64,000 nucleotides of DNA from Falsigemmobacter intermedius. GTDB taxonomy: Bacteria > Pseudomonadota > Alphaproteobacteria > Rhodobacterales > Rhodobacteraceae. Each line of letters begins with the position of its first letter. Within the stretch, counting starts at the first letter, position 1. Of this stretch, positions 19,330 through 28,457 are shown one piece after another. The position numbers and the translations under genes were made by a program. The notes under the pieces were generated by a model. It did not search any database, had not been told where the DNA came from, and saw nothing but the letters and a program-made list of their open reading frames with translations. The DNA is taken from the NCBI RefSeq assembly GCF_004054105.1, contig NZ_SBLC01000012.1, positions 1-64,000 on the forward strand, written 5' to 3'.

Positions 19330-19704
19330 ATGAAGATTGTGAAGGCCACGGCGCGGGCTCTGAACGGGATCGCGGAGTATCAGGGACGCGCGGGGCGGGG
19401 GGAATACTGGTGGTTTCTCCTTTTCTGCGTTCTGGTGGCCGCAGCGCTGATCGGGCTGGATGTGGCCTTTCAGGGCGGGGATTACCGCTTTGGCATGGCC
19501 GATGTCTGGGCGCTTCTGACCGTGGCGCCGCTTGCCTCAACCGGGGCGCGGCGGCTTCATGACACCGGGCGTTCGGGCTGGTGGCAGCTGGTGGTTCTGG
19601 TGCCGGTCTTCGGGGCACTCCTGCTGGTCGCCTGGCTGGCTAAGCCCTCTGATCCAAAGAAAAATGCCTTCGGTAAGCCGGTGCCGCCGCTGGCGAAACT
19701 CTGA
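19330..19704 (+). CDS. DUF805 family small membrane protein
   Basis: A 124-residue inner-membrane protein with three to four hydrophobic segments. The YQGRAGRGEYWWFLLF block near residues 17-32 and RRLHDTGRSGWWQL in the centre are the two hallmarks of DUF805 (YhaH/YhaI-like). The family has no established biochemical function. A GGAGGACGGG stretch lies 1-10 nt before the ATG. The sugar dehydrogenase gene starts about 20 nt downstream on the same strand. Confidence 0.88.
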   Translation: MKIVKATARALNGIAEYQGRAGRGEYWWFLLFCVLVAAALIGLDVAFQGGDYRFGMADVWALLTVAPLASTGARRLHDTGRSGWWQLVVLVPVFGALLLVAWLAKPSDPKKNAFGKPVPPLAKL

Positions 19705-19722
19705 CGGTAGAAGGGATCTTCG

Positions 19723-20826
19723 GTGATGCTGCGTCTTTTGGCTTTTGCCTGTCTTGCGGTGGTTGCAACCGCCCCCCTGGCGCGGGCGCTGCCCTCCTCG
19801 GCGGGGGAGCTGAGCATTGAGCGCATCACCGATGGCCTGACTGAGCCCTGGGCCTTCGGCTTTCTGCCCGAAGGTGAGGGCGGGCTGATCACTGAGCGGG
19901 GCGGGCGGCTCCTGCGGCTGGCAGAGGGGCGGCTGAGCGCGCTCGGGGGTGTGCCTGAGACGGCGCAGGGCGGGCAGGGCGGACTTCTCGATCTGCTGAT
20001 TCCCAAAGATTTCGCCCGCAGCCGGGAAATCTATGTGCTCTATGCCGCCAAAACACCCGGGGGATCGGCCACCACCCTCGGCCGCGGCCGTCTTGAGCCG
20101 GGGGGACCGGCGCTGAGCGGGTTCAAAGCGCTCTGGTCGGGGGACAGCGCCCCGGGCGTACGCCATTTCGGGGCGCGGATGGTGGAAAGTCCGCAGGGAC
20201 ATCTGCTGATCGGTCTTGGCGATCGCGGGACCGGGCCGGGCGGCACCGAGGCGCAGGATCCGGAGATCTCCCATGGCAAGGTCATGGCGCTTTCGCGGGA
20301 GGGCCAGCCGCTGGAGCTTGCACCGGGTCTGCCTGCCGGGGTCTTCAGTCTGGGACATCGCAATATCCAGGGCGCGGCCCTGGATGCGCAGGGGCGGCTC
20401 TGGGTCAGTGAACATGGTGCGCGCGGCGGCGATGAGATCAATCTGATCAGGCCTGGCGCCAATTATGGCTGGCCGGTCATCAGCTATGGCCGCAATTACA
20501 ACGGCGCGGCGATCGGCATCGGGCCTCGCGCGGAGGGGATGGAGCAGCCCGCGCTCTATTGGGATCCTTCCGTCGCGCCCTCAGGCCTCGTGGTGCTGAA
20601 GGGAGAGGGCTTTGCGGGCTGGACGGGCAGCCTGCTGGCAGGAAGCCTCAAGGATGACCATATCGTGCGGATCGACCCCGCCGCGGGCTTCGCCCGGGAG
20701 GTGTTGCGGGCGCCCCAGACCGCGCGGGTGCGCGATCTGCGCGAGGCCCCCGATGGCAGTCTGTGGTTTTTGTCGGTGGGCCAGGGCGCGCTTTACCGCC
20801 TCAGCCCGAAGGCCAAACCCGGCTGA
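19723..20826 (+). CDS. PQQ-dependent aldose sugar dehydrogenase, YliI/Asd type
   Basis: A 367-residue secreted six-bladed beta-propeller of the soluble glucose dehydrogenase B family. A signal peptide ending near ARALPS precedes ITDGLTEPWAFGFLPEG, and the conserved VSEHGARGGDEIN and GANYGWPVISYGRNYNG blocks carry PQQ and calcium contacts. Family enzymes oxidise aldoses in the periplasm using PQQ, but no PQQ synthesis gene is in this window. The ORF opens with GTG-ATG; ATG at 19726 is equally possible. Confidence 0.87.
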   Translation: MMLRLLAFACLAVVATAPLARALPSSAGELSIERITDGLTEPWAFGFLPEGEGGLITERGGRLLRLAEGRLSALGGVPETAQGGQGGLLDLLIPKDFARSREIYVLYAAKTPGGSATTLGRGRLEPGGPALSGFKALWSGDSAPGVRHFGARMVESPQGHLLIGLGDRGTGPGGTEAQDPEISHGKVMALSREGQPLELAPGLPAGVFSLGHRNIQGAALDAQGRLWVSEHGARGGDEINLIRPGANYGWPVISYGRNYNGAAIGIGPRAEGMEQPALYWDPSVAPSGLVVLKGEGFAGWTGSLLAGSLKDDHIVRIDPAAGFAREVLRAPQTARVRDLREAPDGSLWFLSVGQGALYRLSPKAKPG

Positions 20827-20912
20827 ATCATCGCTGAAGCCAATTACGGGTAGCGCGATGCAGGTCTGCGTCCTATATCCGATGTATTAACTGCCGTTTA
20901 CGGAGAGACCCC

Positions 20913-22283
20913 ATGACCCTGGGCTGGAACAAATCTGACTGGCGCAACATGCCGCGGATCCAGATGCCGGATTATCCGGATCAGGATGCGCTGCACGCGG
21001 TTGAGGCTCAGCTGGCAAAGTTTCCCCCCCTGGTTTTTGCAGGGGAAGCGCGGAAGCTGAAGAAACAGCTGGCGGAAGCGGGTGCGGGACGCGCCTTCCT
21101 GTTGCAGGGCGGCGACTGCGCCGAAAGCTTCTCGGAATTTTCGGCTGATAACATCCGCGACACCTATAAGGTGCTGTTGCAGATGGCGGTGGTTCTGACC
21201 TTTGGCGCCAAGGTCCCGGTCATCAAGATCGGCCGCATGGCCGGACAGTTCGCCAAGCCCCGCTCGGCCCCGACCGAGGTGATCGGCGGCGTGGAATACC
21301 CCAGCTACCGCGGGGATATCATCAATGGGTTCGACGCGACCGAGGAGTCGCGCCGTCCGGATCCGAACCGGATGCTGCAGGCCTATACCCAGGCCGCGGC
21401 CTCGCTGAACCTTCTGCGCGCCTTTTCGATGGGCGGTTATGCCGATATCCACCGGGTTCATTCCTGGACGCTGGGTTTTGCCGAATACGACAAGGTTGAG
21501 CGCTATAAGGCGCTCTCGGACCGTATTTCTGATGCGCTTGATTTCATGCGCGCTGCCGGTGTGGACGGCGGCAATGTGCATCAGCTCTCGACGGTGGACT
21601 TCTACACCAGCCACGAGGCGCTGCTGCTGGAATATGAAGAAGCGCTCTGCCGGATCGATTCGACTACCGGCCTGCCGGTGGCGGGGTCGGGCCATATGAT
21701 CTGGATCGGCGACCGCACCCGTCAGGTTGACGGCGCGCATGTGAATTTCTGCCGCGGTGTGCAGAACCCGATCGGGCTGAAATGCGGCCCCTCGATGAGC
21801 ACGGATGATCTGAAAAAGCTGCTCAGACTGCTGAACCCCGAGAATGAGCCGGGTCGTCTGACGCTGATCGCGCGTTTTGGTGCGGGCAAGGTGGGGGATC
21901 ACCTGCCGCGCCTGGTGCGGGCGGTTCAGGAAGAAGGCGCCAATGTCGTCTGGTCCTGTGACCCGATGCACGGCAATACGATCAAAGCGGCGAGCGGCTA
22001 TAAGACCCGTCCGTTTGATTCCGTGCTGCGCGAAGTGCGGGAGTTCTTCGCCGTGCATAACGCCGAAGGCTCGATCCCCGGTGGTGTGCATTTTGAGATG
22101 ACCGGTCAGGATGTCACGGAATGCACCGGAGGCCTGCGCGCTGTGAGTGATGAGGATCTCTCGGATCGTTATCACACGGCCTGCGATCCGCGGCTCAATG
22201 CCTCGCAGTCGCTGGAGCTGGCCTTCCTGGTGGCAGAAGAGCTTTCGGCGCAGCGTGAGCGTCTGCGGGCTGTTGCGGGCTGA
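20913..22283 (+). CDS. class II 3-deoxy-D-arabino-heptulosonate-7-phosphate synthase
   Basis: A 456-residue plant-type (class II) DAHP synthase that condenses phosphoenolpyruvate and erythrose 4-phosphate as the first step of the shikimate pathway. It begins [54 protein letters not shown] and [15 protein letters not shown] are all family signatures. A GGAGAG ribosome-binding site precedes the ATG. It is followed by a strong terminator. Confidence 0.95.
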   Translation: MTLGWNKSDWRNMPRIQMPDYPDQDALHAVEAQLAKFPPLVFAGEARKLKKQLAEAGAGRAFLLQGGDCAESFSEFSADNIRDTYKVLLQMAVVLTFGAKVPVIKIGRMAGQFAKPRSAPTEVIGGVEYPSYRGDIINGFDATEESRRPDPNRMLQAYTQAAASLNLLRAFSMGGYADIHRVHSWTLGFAEYDKVERYKALSDRISDALDFMRAAGVDGGNVHQLSTVDFYTSHEALLLEYEEALCRIDSTTGLPVAGSGHMIWIGDRTRQVDGAHVNFCRGVQNPIGLKCGPSMSTDDLKKLLRLLNPENEPGRLTLIARFGAGKVGDHLPRLVRAVQEEGANVVWSCDPMHGNTIKAASGYKTRPFDSVLREVREFFAVHNAEGSIPGGVHFEMTGQDVTECTGGLRAVSDEDLSDRYHTACDPRLNASQSLELAFLVAEELSAQRERLRAVAG

Positions 22284-22309
22284 GCGCTTTTAAACGGTTG
22301 AGATTTGAG

Positions 22310-22336
22310 ACCCCCGGCGCTGATGGTGCCGGGGGT
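22310..22336 (+). terminator. intrinsic terminator of the DAHP synthase gene
   Basis: A 9-bp stem (22310-22318 with 22328-22336) with a 9-nt loop, followed by TTTCTCTT. Confidence 0.88.
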
Positions 22337-22393
22337 TTTCTCTTCGAAGGGATTGAGCCTCTGGCCGGGGTTCCCGGCTGAGGGCGGGAAGAT

Positions 22394-22414
22394 GAGTATT
22401 TGGAAAAAGCCAAA
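22394..22414. repeat. second copy of a 21-bp intergenic element
   Basis: Identical to 5381-5401. Both copies lie in gaps between convergent genes. Here the flanking inverted repeat seen at the first copy is absent. Confidence 0.75.
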
Positions 22415-22429
22415 GGGCGCCGGAGGGCT

Positions 22430-23082
22430 TCAGCCGCGGCTGTCGGGCCAGGAGGCGCGGTCCTGATCGCGGGTGAGGGCGGGGTGGTAGCCCGCGCGCA
22501 GGACCTGCAGGAGGGGGAGGGGGGTGAGGACGGTGACCGGACCCTCCGGGCGCGGCAGAGCGGGAGCGTAGCCCCGGGCCGTCAGCGGCAGAAAGGCCGC
22601 GCCCTCAAGCCGGCCGGGAGCCTTTGTCGTGCGGATGAAGCTGTGGTCGGGAAGGCTGGCGCAGTCAGCGATATGCGTGGCAGGGCGGCGGTCCCGGTCG
22701 AGGCGGGCGCGGTGCAACGCCTTGTCGATCTCCGGGGCGCGCTGGGAGAGGCCGGTGGCCGTGACCCAGGCCCTTTGAAAATCGCGCCAGGCCTCCCGGC
22801 GGCAGAATGCGCAGGGGCGGTGTCCTGCGGCGAGGGCCAGGGCTTCATCGGCAAAGAAAAGCGGGGTATAATGGCGGGGGGCGGTCAACTGCAGCTTCGG
22901 GCGGTCGGCCCGCAGCTTCAGGGTGCAGCTGATCCAGGCCTTATGGCGCCAGCGGGCGGTGCTCGCCCGGCCCTGCGCATCATGCAGGATGCCACGGTTG
23001 CCGGTTAAAACCGGCCGGGGCCTTCAAAGGCGAAGCTGCCGTCCGGCGCGATGTGGTGGGGGAAGGGGCTTTCAGCCCTCAA
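22430..23082 (-). pseudogene. conserved hypothetical gene interrupted by a -1 frameshift
   Basis: Two frames on the minus strand join into one protein. The first part runs from a TTG at 23082, overlapping the upstream stop, through SPFPHHIAPDGSFAFEGPGRF to a stop just after 23010. The second part continues in another frame as GNRGILHDAQGR, then RWRHKAWISCTLK, HYTPLFFADEALALAAGHRP, CAFCRREAWRDFQRAW. From memory the alphaproteobacterial family reads a continuous GNRGxLHDxxGR...CAxCRR. One missing base in the A4 run at 23007-23010 would restore the frame. A separate start at ATG 22888 would give only 152 residues. Either a real mutation or an assembly error; function unknown. Confidence 0.65.
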
Positions 23083-23548
23083 GGTCGTCGGGCTCGGGTG
23101 CGGCCGCGCCAAGGGCGCGGATCGCCTTCCAGAAGGGGGTGCCGGCGGAGCCTTCGGGGCTGACGCCGGAGAGCAGGAAGGCAAAGCGCGGGCTGGCCTG
23201 TGCCGCAGCCTCAATCCGGGGCAGCAGGGCCGGGGCGGATCCGGCGTTGAGAAATTCATCGAGCGGGCCGGAGGCGATCAGTTCTGCCTCCTCGAACCGG
23301 GTGATCTGAGCCGTCATCTCAAGGAGCGTGGCCAGGGCCAGTTCCGGGTGATCGCTGACGAGGGTGCCATAGAGGGCGAAGGTCCAGGCCTCCGGATGGG
23401 GGCTCGCGCCCTCAGAGGCGAAGCTTTCGCTGAGGAAGGTGAGCAGCCTTGCGGCAAGGCGCCCGACGGGCAGATCGCCCGGCGGCAGCGCTTCGGGCGC
23501 GACCCCCAGAACGGTGGCAACCAGAGTTCTGGGGATCACACTGCTCAT
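23072..23548 (-). CDS. small hypothetical protein, DUF6869-like
   Basis: A 158-residue cytoplasmic protein rich in Ala and Leu. The segment EAELIASGPLDEFLN followed by LLPRIEAAAQASPRFAFLLSGV resembles the short repeats of DUF6869-type proteins (a GPLExxL...ixxieaeAxxdprFr pattern). Function is unknown. Its ATG overlaps the prfC stop by 4 nt, and its stop overlaps the proposed start of the frameshifted gene downstream, so the three look like one transcript. Confidence 0.65.
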   Translation of the reverse strand: MSSVIPRTLVATVLGVAPEALPPGDLPVGRLAARLLTFLSESFASEGASPHPEAWTFALYGTLVSDHPELALATLLEMTAQITRFEEAELIASGPLDEFLNAGSAPALLPRIEAAAQASPRFAFLLSGVSPEGSAGTPFWKAIRALGAAAPEPDDLEG

Positions 23549-25143
23549 ACCATCAGTTCCTTGGTGGCGGTGAGTTTTACGCCCGGATAGTCACGCACCA
23601 CCCGGTCGATGTCCCATTGCAGGCGGGTCAGGAAGACCAGATCGCCGTCATTATCGGTGCCGATATGCTGCTTGTTGACGTTTACCAGTTTCTCGATCTC
23701 GGCCTCATCGCCGGAAATCCAGCGGGCCGAGCTGAAGGCTGAGCCTTCAAAGCGCACGGGGATGCCGTATTCCAGCTCGATGCGGCTTGCCAGCACCTCG
23801 AACTGCAGGGCCCCCACGACGCCGACGATAAAGCCCGAGCCGATCATCGGTTTGAAGACCTTGGCGGCGCCCTCTTCGGCGAATTGCATCAGCGCTTTCT
23901 CGAGATGTTTGGCCTTCATCGGGTCCGTTGCGCGGACCGATTGCAGCAGTTCCGGCGCAAAGCTCGGGATGCCGGTGAAGCGCAGGGTCTCGCCTTCGGT
24001 CAGCGCATCGCCGATGCGCAGCTGGCCGTGGTTGGGGATGCCGATGATATCGCCCGCGTAAGCTTCATCGGCGAGTTCGCGGTCAGCGGCCAGGAAGAGC
24101 ACGGGGTTGGTGACGGCCATCGGCTTTTTTGAGCGCACGTGGAGCATCTTCATGCCGCGCTCAAAATGGCCCGAAGCGAGGCGGACGAAGGCCACGCGGT
24201 CGCGGTGTTTCGGATCCATATTGGCCTGGACCTTGAAGACAAAACCGGTGACCTTGGGCTCACCTGCATCCACCGGGCGTTCCGCTGCCTTTTGCGGCTG
24301 CGGCTCGGGGCCATAGGTGCCGATGCCGTCCATCAGTTCTTTCACGCCGAACGAGTTGATCGCCGAGCCGAACCAGATCGGGGTCATGGATCCGTTGAGG
24401 AAGCTGGCGCGATCAAAAGCGGGCAGCAGCTCGCGCGCCATCTCGATCTCTTCGCGCAGCTTGGCCAGCTGGTCGGCGGGGATATGCTCTTCGAGCTTCG
24501 GGTCGTCGAGGCCTTTGATCTGCACCGACTCGGCCACTTTGTTGCGGTCGGCCCGGTCCATGATCTCAAGGCGGTCGTTCAGCAGGTCATAGGCGCCGAG
24601 AAAATCTTTGCCCGAGCCGATCGGCCAGGAGGCGGGGGCCACGTCGATGGCCAGGTTTTCCTGGATCTCATCGATGATATCAAAGGTATCGCGGCTCTCG
24701 CGGTCCATCTTGTTACAGAAGGTCAGGATCGGCAGATCGCGCAGACGGCAGACCTCAAAGAGCTTGCGGGTCTGGCTTTCCACGCCCTTCGCGCCGTCGA
24801 TCACCATGATCGCCGCATCCACTGCCGTCAGGGTGCGGTAGGTGTCTTCCGAGAAGTCGCTGTGGCCGGGAGTGTCGACCAGGTTGAAGCGGAACTCTTT
24901 ATATTCAAAAGACATGGCCGAGGCCGAGACCGAGATCCCGCGGTCCTGTTCCATCTTCAGAAAGTCTGAGCGCGTGCGGCGGGCCTCGCCTTTGGCGCGG
25001 ACCTGACCGGCCATCTGAATGGCGCCCCCGAACAGCAGGAACTTTTCAGTCAGCGTGGTTTTCCCGGCGTCGGGGTGCGCGATGATCGCGAAGGTCCGGC
25101 GGCGGGCGATTTCGGGCGGAAGTTTGGGGGCATTGTCCAGCAT
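23545..25143 (-). CDS. prfC: peptide chain release factor 3
   Basis: A 532-residue translational GTPase that recycles RF1/RF2 after termination. G1 is AHPDAGKTT at about residues 17-25, followed by QDRGISVSASAM, DTPGHSDF and FCNKMDRESRD, and the C-terminal RTDPMKAKHLEKALMQFAEEG block distinguishes RF3 from EF-G. The start at 25143 gives the family length. It leads a short minus-strand operon with two hypothetical genes. Confidence 0.96.
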   Translation of the reverse strand: MLDNAPKLPPEIARRRTFAIIAHPDAGKTTLTEKFLLFGGAIQMAGQVRAKGEARRTRSDFLKMEQDRGISVSASAMSFEYKEFRFNLVDTPGHSDFSEDTYRTLTAVDAAIMVIDGAKGVESQTRKLFEVCRLRDLPILTFCNKMDRESRDTFDIIDEIQENLAIDVAPASWPIGSGKDFLGAYDLLNDRLEIMDRADRNKVAESVQIKGLDDPKLEEHIPADQLAKLREEIEMARELLPAFDRASFLNGSMTPIWFGSAINSFGVKELMDGIGTYGPEPQPQKAAERPVDAGEPKVTGFVFKVQANMDPKHRDRVAFVRLASGHFERGMKMLHVRSKKPMAVTNPVLFLAADRELADEAYAGDIIGIPNHGQLRIGDALTEGETLRFTGIPSFAPELLQSVRATDPMKAKHLEKALMQFAEEGAAKVFKPMIGSGFIVGVVGALQFEVLASRIELEYGIPVRFEGSAFSSARWISGDEAEIEKLVNVNKQHIGTDNDGDLVFLTRLQWDIDRVVRDYPGVKLTATKELMV

Positions 25144-25247
25144 GGCGCGCGTTCTACCGCTTTCAAAGCGCCGCGTCTATGGGGTCGCCGGGGGCATTGC
25201 GCGGCAAAAGAGAGAGGCGAGGGCATGCCGCATGCTTTAAACCAACA

Positions 25248-25279
25248 GACCCGCTGCCCGGGAGGAGAGGCAGCGGGTC
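25248..25279 (-). ncRNA. hairpin with CUCCUCCC loop, candidate CcsR/cuckoo-type sRNA 3' end
   Basis: A perfect 11-bp stem (25248-25258 with 25269-25279) with a 10-nt loop which on the minus strand reads TCTCCTCCCG. It is followed by TGTTGGTTT. Rhodobacter sphaeroides CcsR RNAs and the wider cuckoo RNA family expose CCUCCUCCC in such loops and act as anti-Shine-Dalgarno RNAs, normally as tandem hairpins behind a DUF1127 gene. Only one hairpin and no DUF1127 gene is seen here, so it may instead be a plain terminator for the small ORF at 25387-25497. Confidence 0.4.
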
Positions 25280-25386
25280 CGCCGGTGTCAGATCGCGCCG
25301 CAGAGGGGGATCAGCCGGGGGGCGACCGGCTGTGGCGACGATCCGCAATCCGACCGTGTCAGGGGGGCTGACGAACGGTCGAAGCT

Positions 25387-25497
25387 TCAGAACCTTACAT
25401 TTCGCATTGCAACAACAGGGGCATGTTGTGCGGGGCGCGGCAGGAGGGACATGACCGAAAACAGCATGCCGAGGGTAAGCAGTGTCAGAAAGGTCAT
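25387..25497 (-). CDS. possible 36-residue membrane peptide
   Basis: The frame begins MTFLTLLTLGMLFSVMSLLP, a convincing single hydrophobic helix, then ends with a short basic tail. It sits in an 813-base gap, 100 nt upstream of the CUCCUCCC hairpin on the same strand. No good Shine-Dalgarno sequence is seen, so this is only a candidate. Confidence 0.3.
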   Translation of the reverse strand: MTFLTLLTLGMLFSVMSLLPRPAQHAPVVAMRNVRF

Positions 25498-25971
25498 CAG
25501 TGGGGGCGTCCGTCCTGTCGGGTTCCGGACGATTAACCCCCCATCCGCCGAACGGCTCCGCTTCGCCGGAAAAAACCTGTGCGAATTTTTCAACTCAGGG
25601 CTAAATTATTGGCCGATTTTGGAAAAATTTCGCAAAATACCGCCGATTTCCGCGATTGCGCTCGGGAGATGGGGAAGGGGTGGCGGAAACCGCAGCAGCC
25701 GTGAAGGCTGGAATTTCCCGAGAGCCTGAGTGATCAGGTGGGCACCAGGTATCCGGACCAGGATCCGAACAGAGCCAGCACCCTCGGAAATGCTTATCGG
25801 CCACTGGAAAAGGGCCTCGCACGCGAAGAGCAGTAACCGCCGGGATCTGAGGTAAGCGCTTCCCCGCCTCTGTGCAAGGGGGGGCGGCGGGCCGGGGCTG
25901 CGGCATCCTGGGGGACTGGACAAATGTTTCCCTAATGTTCATATCTGGCGCGCAAAATGACGGAGGTCGAG

Positions 25972-26409
25972 ATGCCTGAGGCGGAAGACAGTCAGGAACG
26001 TCCCGGGATCACGCTGGCCCGCGGGGTCTGCCGTCTGCTGCGCAGCCATGGTTTTGCGCCGCTGACGGAATATGTGCCGGTGCCCGGGTTGCGGGTCGAT
26101 GTGATGGCGCTGGGCCCGAAAGGTGAGATCTGGGTGGTGGAGTGCAAATCCTGCCGCGCCGATTTTACGTCCGATCGCAAATGGGCGGGTTATCTGGATT
26201 GGTGTGATCGGTATTTCTGGGCCGTGGATGAGGCGTTTCCGCAGGATCTGCTGCCCGAAGACACCGGGCTCATCATGGCAGATGCCTGGGGCGGCGAGAT
26301 TTTACGCATGCCGCCTGAGCACAGGCTGGCGGGCGCGCGGCGCAGTGCGGTGACCCGCGGCTTCGCCCGGGCGGCGGCTCTCTCGCTGCAGCGCCTGCGC
26401 GAGGGGTAG
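25972..26409 (+). CDS. mmcB: MmcB family DNA repair protein
   Basis: A 145-residue putative nuclease-like protein. The core reads LRVDVMALGPKGEIWVVECK followed by SCRADFTSDRKW; the D...ExK arrangement is that of PD-(D/E)XK-fold nucleases, and the following YLDWCDRYFWAVDE block is typical of MmcB. In Caulobacter mmcB belongs to the LexA-controlled damage response. I choose ATG 25972 because GGAGG lies 5 nt upstream; an ATG at 25957 would add five residues. Confidence 0.85.
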   Translation: MPEAEDSQERPGITLARGVCRLLRSHGFAPLTEYVPVPGLRVDVMALGPKGEIWVVECKSCRADFTSDRKWAGYLDWCDRYFWAVDEAFPQDLLPEDTGLIMADAWGGEILRMPPEHRLAGARRSAVTRGFARAAALSLQRLREG

Positions 26410-26563
26410 CCGGACCAGATCGGTCGCACTCCAGTGGCGGGCGGCCCTGAGGGTCCCGGACGGCGGCTTCGGGCAGGCCGTCATGCTGTCACAGGACGCC
26501 CGCCGGACAGTTCCGTGTCAGCTTCGGGGCAGGTGGTGCGCCCGCCCCGAGACCCGCCGCTGA

Positions 26564-27574
26564 TCAGGCGCCGCTGATCCCGGCCTCGGCAAAGCTTGCC
26601 ATGCCCGAATGGCAGGCAATAGCGCCCTGCAGCACACCGATGGCGAGTGCCGCGCCGGTCCCTTCGCCAAGGCGCAGGCCAAGCTGCAGAAGCGGCTCTT
26701 TGTTCAGAGCCTTCAGCAGTCGCGCGTGACCCGGCTCCTGCGAGACATGGCCCGCAACAGCATGATCGAGGGCGCCAGGCACCAGACGCTCCAGCACAGA
26801 GGCTGAGGCGGTGCAGATAAAACCGTCGAGGATCACCGGGATGGAGAGGCTGCGTGCCCTTGCGATGGCACCGGCCATGGCCGCCAGTTCGCGCCCGCCA
26901 AGGCAGCGCAGCACTTCGAGCGGGTCAGAGAGGGCGGCGGCATGCCGCTGAAGACCCTCACCAACCACTTCGGCTTTGCGCAACAGCCCCGCGTCGTCGA
27001 CCCCGGTGCCCCGCCCGATCCAGGAGGCCGCATCCCCGCCGTAAAGGGCTGCGGCAATGGCCGCCGCCGGTGTGGTATTGCCGATGCCCATCTCGCCGGT
27101 GACGACCAGATCGGCGTGGGGATCCACGGCATTCCATCCGGTGCTCAGCGCCTCGGCCAGCTCGGCGGGGGTCATGGCAGCGTCGCTGGTGAAATCGCGG
27201 GTCGGCTCGTCAAGGCGCAGCGCATGCACCGACATCGAAGCGCCAAAACAGCGCGCGAGCTGATTGATCGCCGCGCCCCCGGCCTCAAAGTTCGCCACCA
27301 TCTGCGCGGTCACCGCCGCCGGGAAGGCAGAGACGCCCCGCGCGGTCACGCCATGATTGCCCGCAAAGACAAGGATCTGCGGTGCACGCAGCTCGGGCCG
27401 CGCCTCGCCGCGCCAGGCCGCATACCAAAGCGCCAGATCTTCCAGACGGCCAAGCGCGCCCGGGGGCTTCGTCAGCTGGCCATTGCGGGCCTCGGCTGCC
27501 GCGCGTGCCTGGGCGTCGAGACGGGGCAAAGCGGTGAACGCGCGGGCAAACTCGGCAGGGGTCTGAAAAATCAT
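26564..27574 (-). CDS. cobT: nicotinate-nucleotide--dimethylbenzimidazole phosphoribosyltransferase
   Basis: A 336-residue CobT that activates 5,6-dimethylbenzimidazole for the lower ligand of cobalamin. [41 protein letters not shown] and the C-terminal [10 protein letters not shown] with its catalytic Glu are all in place. The start ATG at 27574 is next to, and just overlaps, the start region of the divergent cobS. No cobalamin riboswitch can fit between the two genes. Confidence 0.95.
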   Translation of the reverse strand: MIFQTPAEFARAFTALPRLDAQARAAAEARNGQLTKPPGALGRLEDLALWYAAWRGEARPELRAPQILVFAGNHGVTARGVSAFPAAVTAQMVANFEAGGAAINQLARCFGASMSVHALRLDEPTRDFTSDAAMTPAELAEALSTGWNAVDPHADLVVTGEMGIGNTTPAAAIAAALYGGDAASWIGRGTGVDDAGLLRKAEVVGEGLQRHAAALSDPLEVLRCLGGRELAAMAGAIARARSLSIPVILDGFICTASASVLERLVPGALDHAVAGHVSQEPGHARLLKALNKEPLLQLGLRLGEGTGAALAIGVLQGAIACHSGMASFAEAGISGA

Positions 27575-27614
27575 GGTCTTGCTCGTCCTTTTCTTCTCAT
27601 GGCACACCCGGGGT

Positions 27615-28430
27615 ATGCCGGATCTGCCTGAGGCCGCTATGCCAGAGCCCCTTCCTGAACATCAAGCAAAACCCCGCTGGTTTGACCGCCGCGATTTCGG
27701 CGCGGGCTTTGGCCTGCTGAGCCGTCTGCCCTTTGGCGGCCCCGGTCGCGGCGGGCCGGAGGCTATGGCCCGCGCCTGCTGGACCTGGCCCCTGGTCGGC
27801 CTGGCGGTCACGCTGCCCGGGCTGGCGCTTGGCGTGCTGGCGCTGCAACTGGGGCTGCCTGCGGGCTGGGCGGCAGCGCTGGTGCTGATGGTTCAGGCGG
27901 CGCTCACCGGCGGGCTGCATGAAGACGGACTTGCTGATACCTTCGACGGCATGGAGGGCGGGCGCAGCCGCGAGCGCCGCCTTGAGATCATGCGCGACAG
28001 CCGGATCGGCTCTTTCGGGGCTCTGGCGCTGTTACTGGTCACTCTGGCGCGGTGGTCGGCGCTGGTGGTGCTTTTGCCGCTCGATCCCTGGTCGGTTCTT
28101 GCGGTGGCGGCTTTGTCGCGGGCGGCCATGGCGGTGCTGATGGCGGCTCTGCCACCGGCGCGGGCGGACGGGCTGTCACGCGGGGCGGGGCAGCCGGGGG
28201 GCGGCGATGCCCTGCGGTCCGGGCTGGTTGCCCTTGCGGTGGCGGTCGTCTTTGCCGGAAATCCGGCCGCTCTGATCCTGGTCACAGCGGCGGTGCTGCT
28301 GGCGCTGGCGCTGCGGGCCAGAGCGCGGCTGGGCGGACAGACCGGCGATATCCTGGGCGCGGCCCAGCAGCTGACAGAGGCGATCTGCCTCGGGGTCCTT
28401 GCCGCGGGCCTTGCAAAAGCCGACATCTGA
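27615..28430 (+). CDS. cobS: adenosylcobinamide-GDP ribazoletransferase (cobalamin synthase)
   Basis: A 271-residue polytopic membrane enzyme that joins adenosylcobinamide-GDP to alpha-ribazole (phosphate) made by the CobT route. The FGLLSRLPF start of the domain and the [11 protein letters not shown] motif with its metal-binding Asp residues are diagnostic; [10 protein letters not shown] near the end is also typical. ATG at 27615 or 27639 are both possible. It is divergent from cobT, and the copper ATPase follows 27 nt downstream. Confidence 0.92.
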   Translation: MPDLPEAAMPEPLPEHQAKPRWFDRRDFGAGFGLLSRLPFGGPGRGGPEAMARACWTWPLVGLAVTLPGLALGVLALQLGLPAGWAAALVLMVQAALTGGLHEDGLADTFDGMEGGRSRERRLEIMRDSRIGSFGALALLLVTLARWSALVVLLPLDPWSVLAVAALSRAAMAVLMAALPPARADGLSRGAGQPGGGDALRSGLVALAVAVVFAGNPAALILVTAAVLLALALRARARLGGQTGDILGAAQQLTEAICLGVLAAGLAKADI

Positions 28431-28457
28431 GGCAGATTTCTCAGCAAGGGGCAGATC

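Larger units (their letters stand above)
25144..25971. other. long intergenic region between prfC and mmcB
   Basis: About 830 bases with no protein gene beyond the 36-codon candidate. It contains the CUCCUCCC hairpin, an AT-rich patch at about 25570-25650 that could hold promoters, and nothing else recognisable. Confidence 0.5.

Noticed and set aside
27575-27614. Possible cobalamin riboswitch between cobT and cobS
   Set aside because: The gap is only about 40 bases, far too short, and no B12 box sequence is present.
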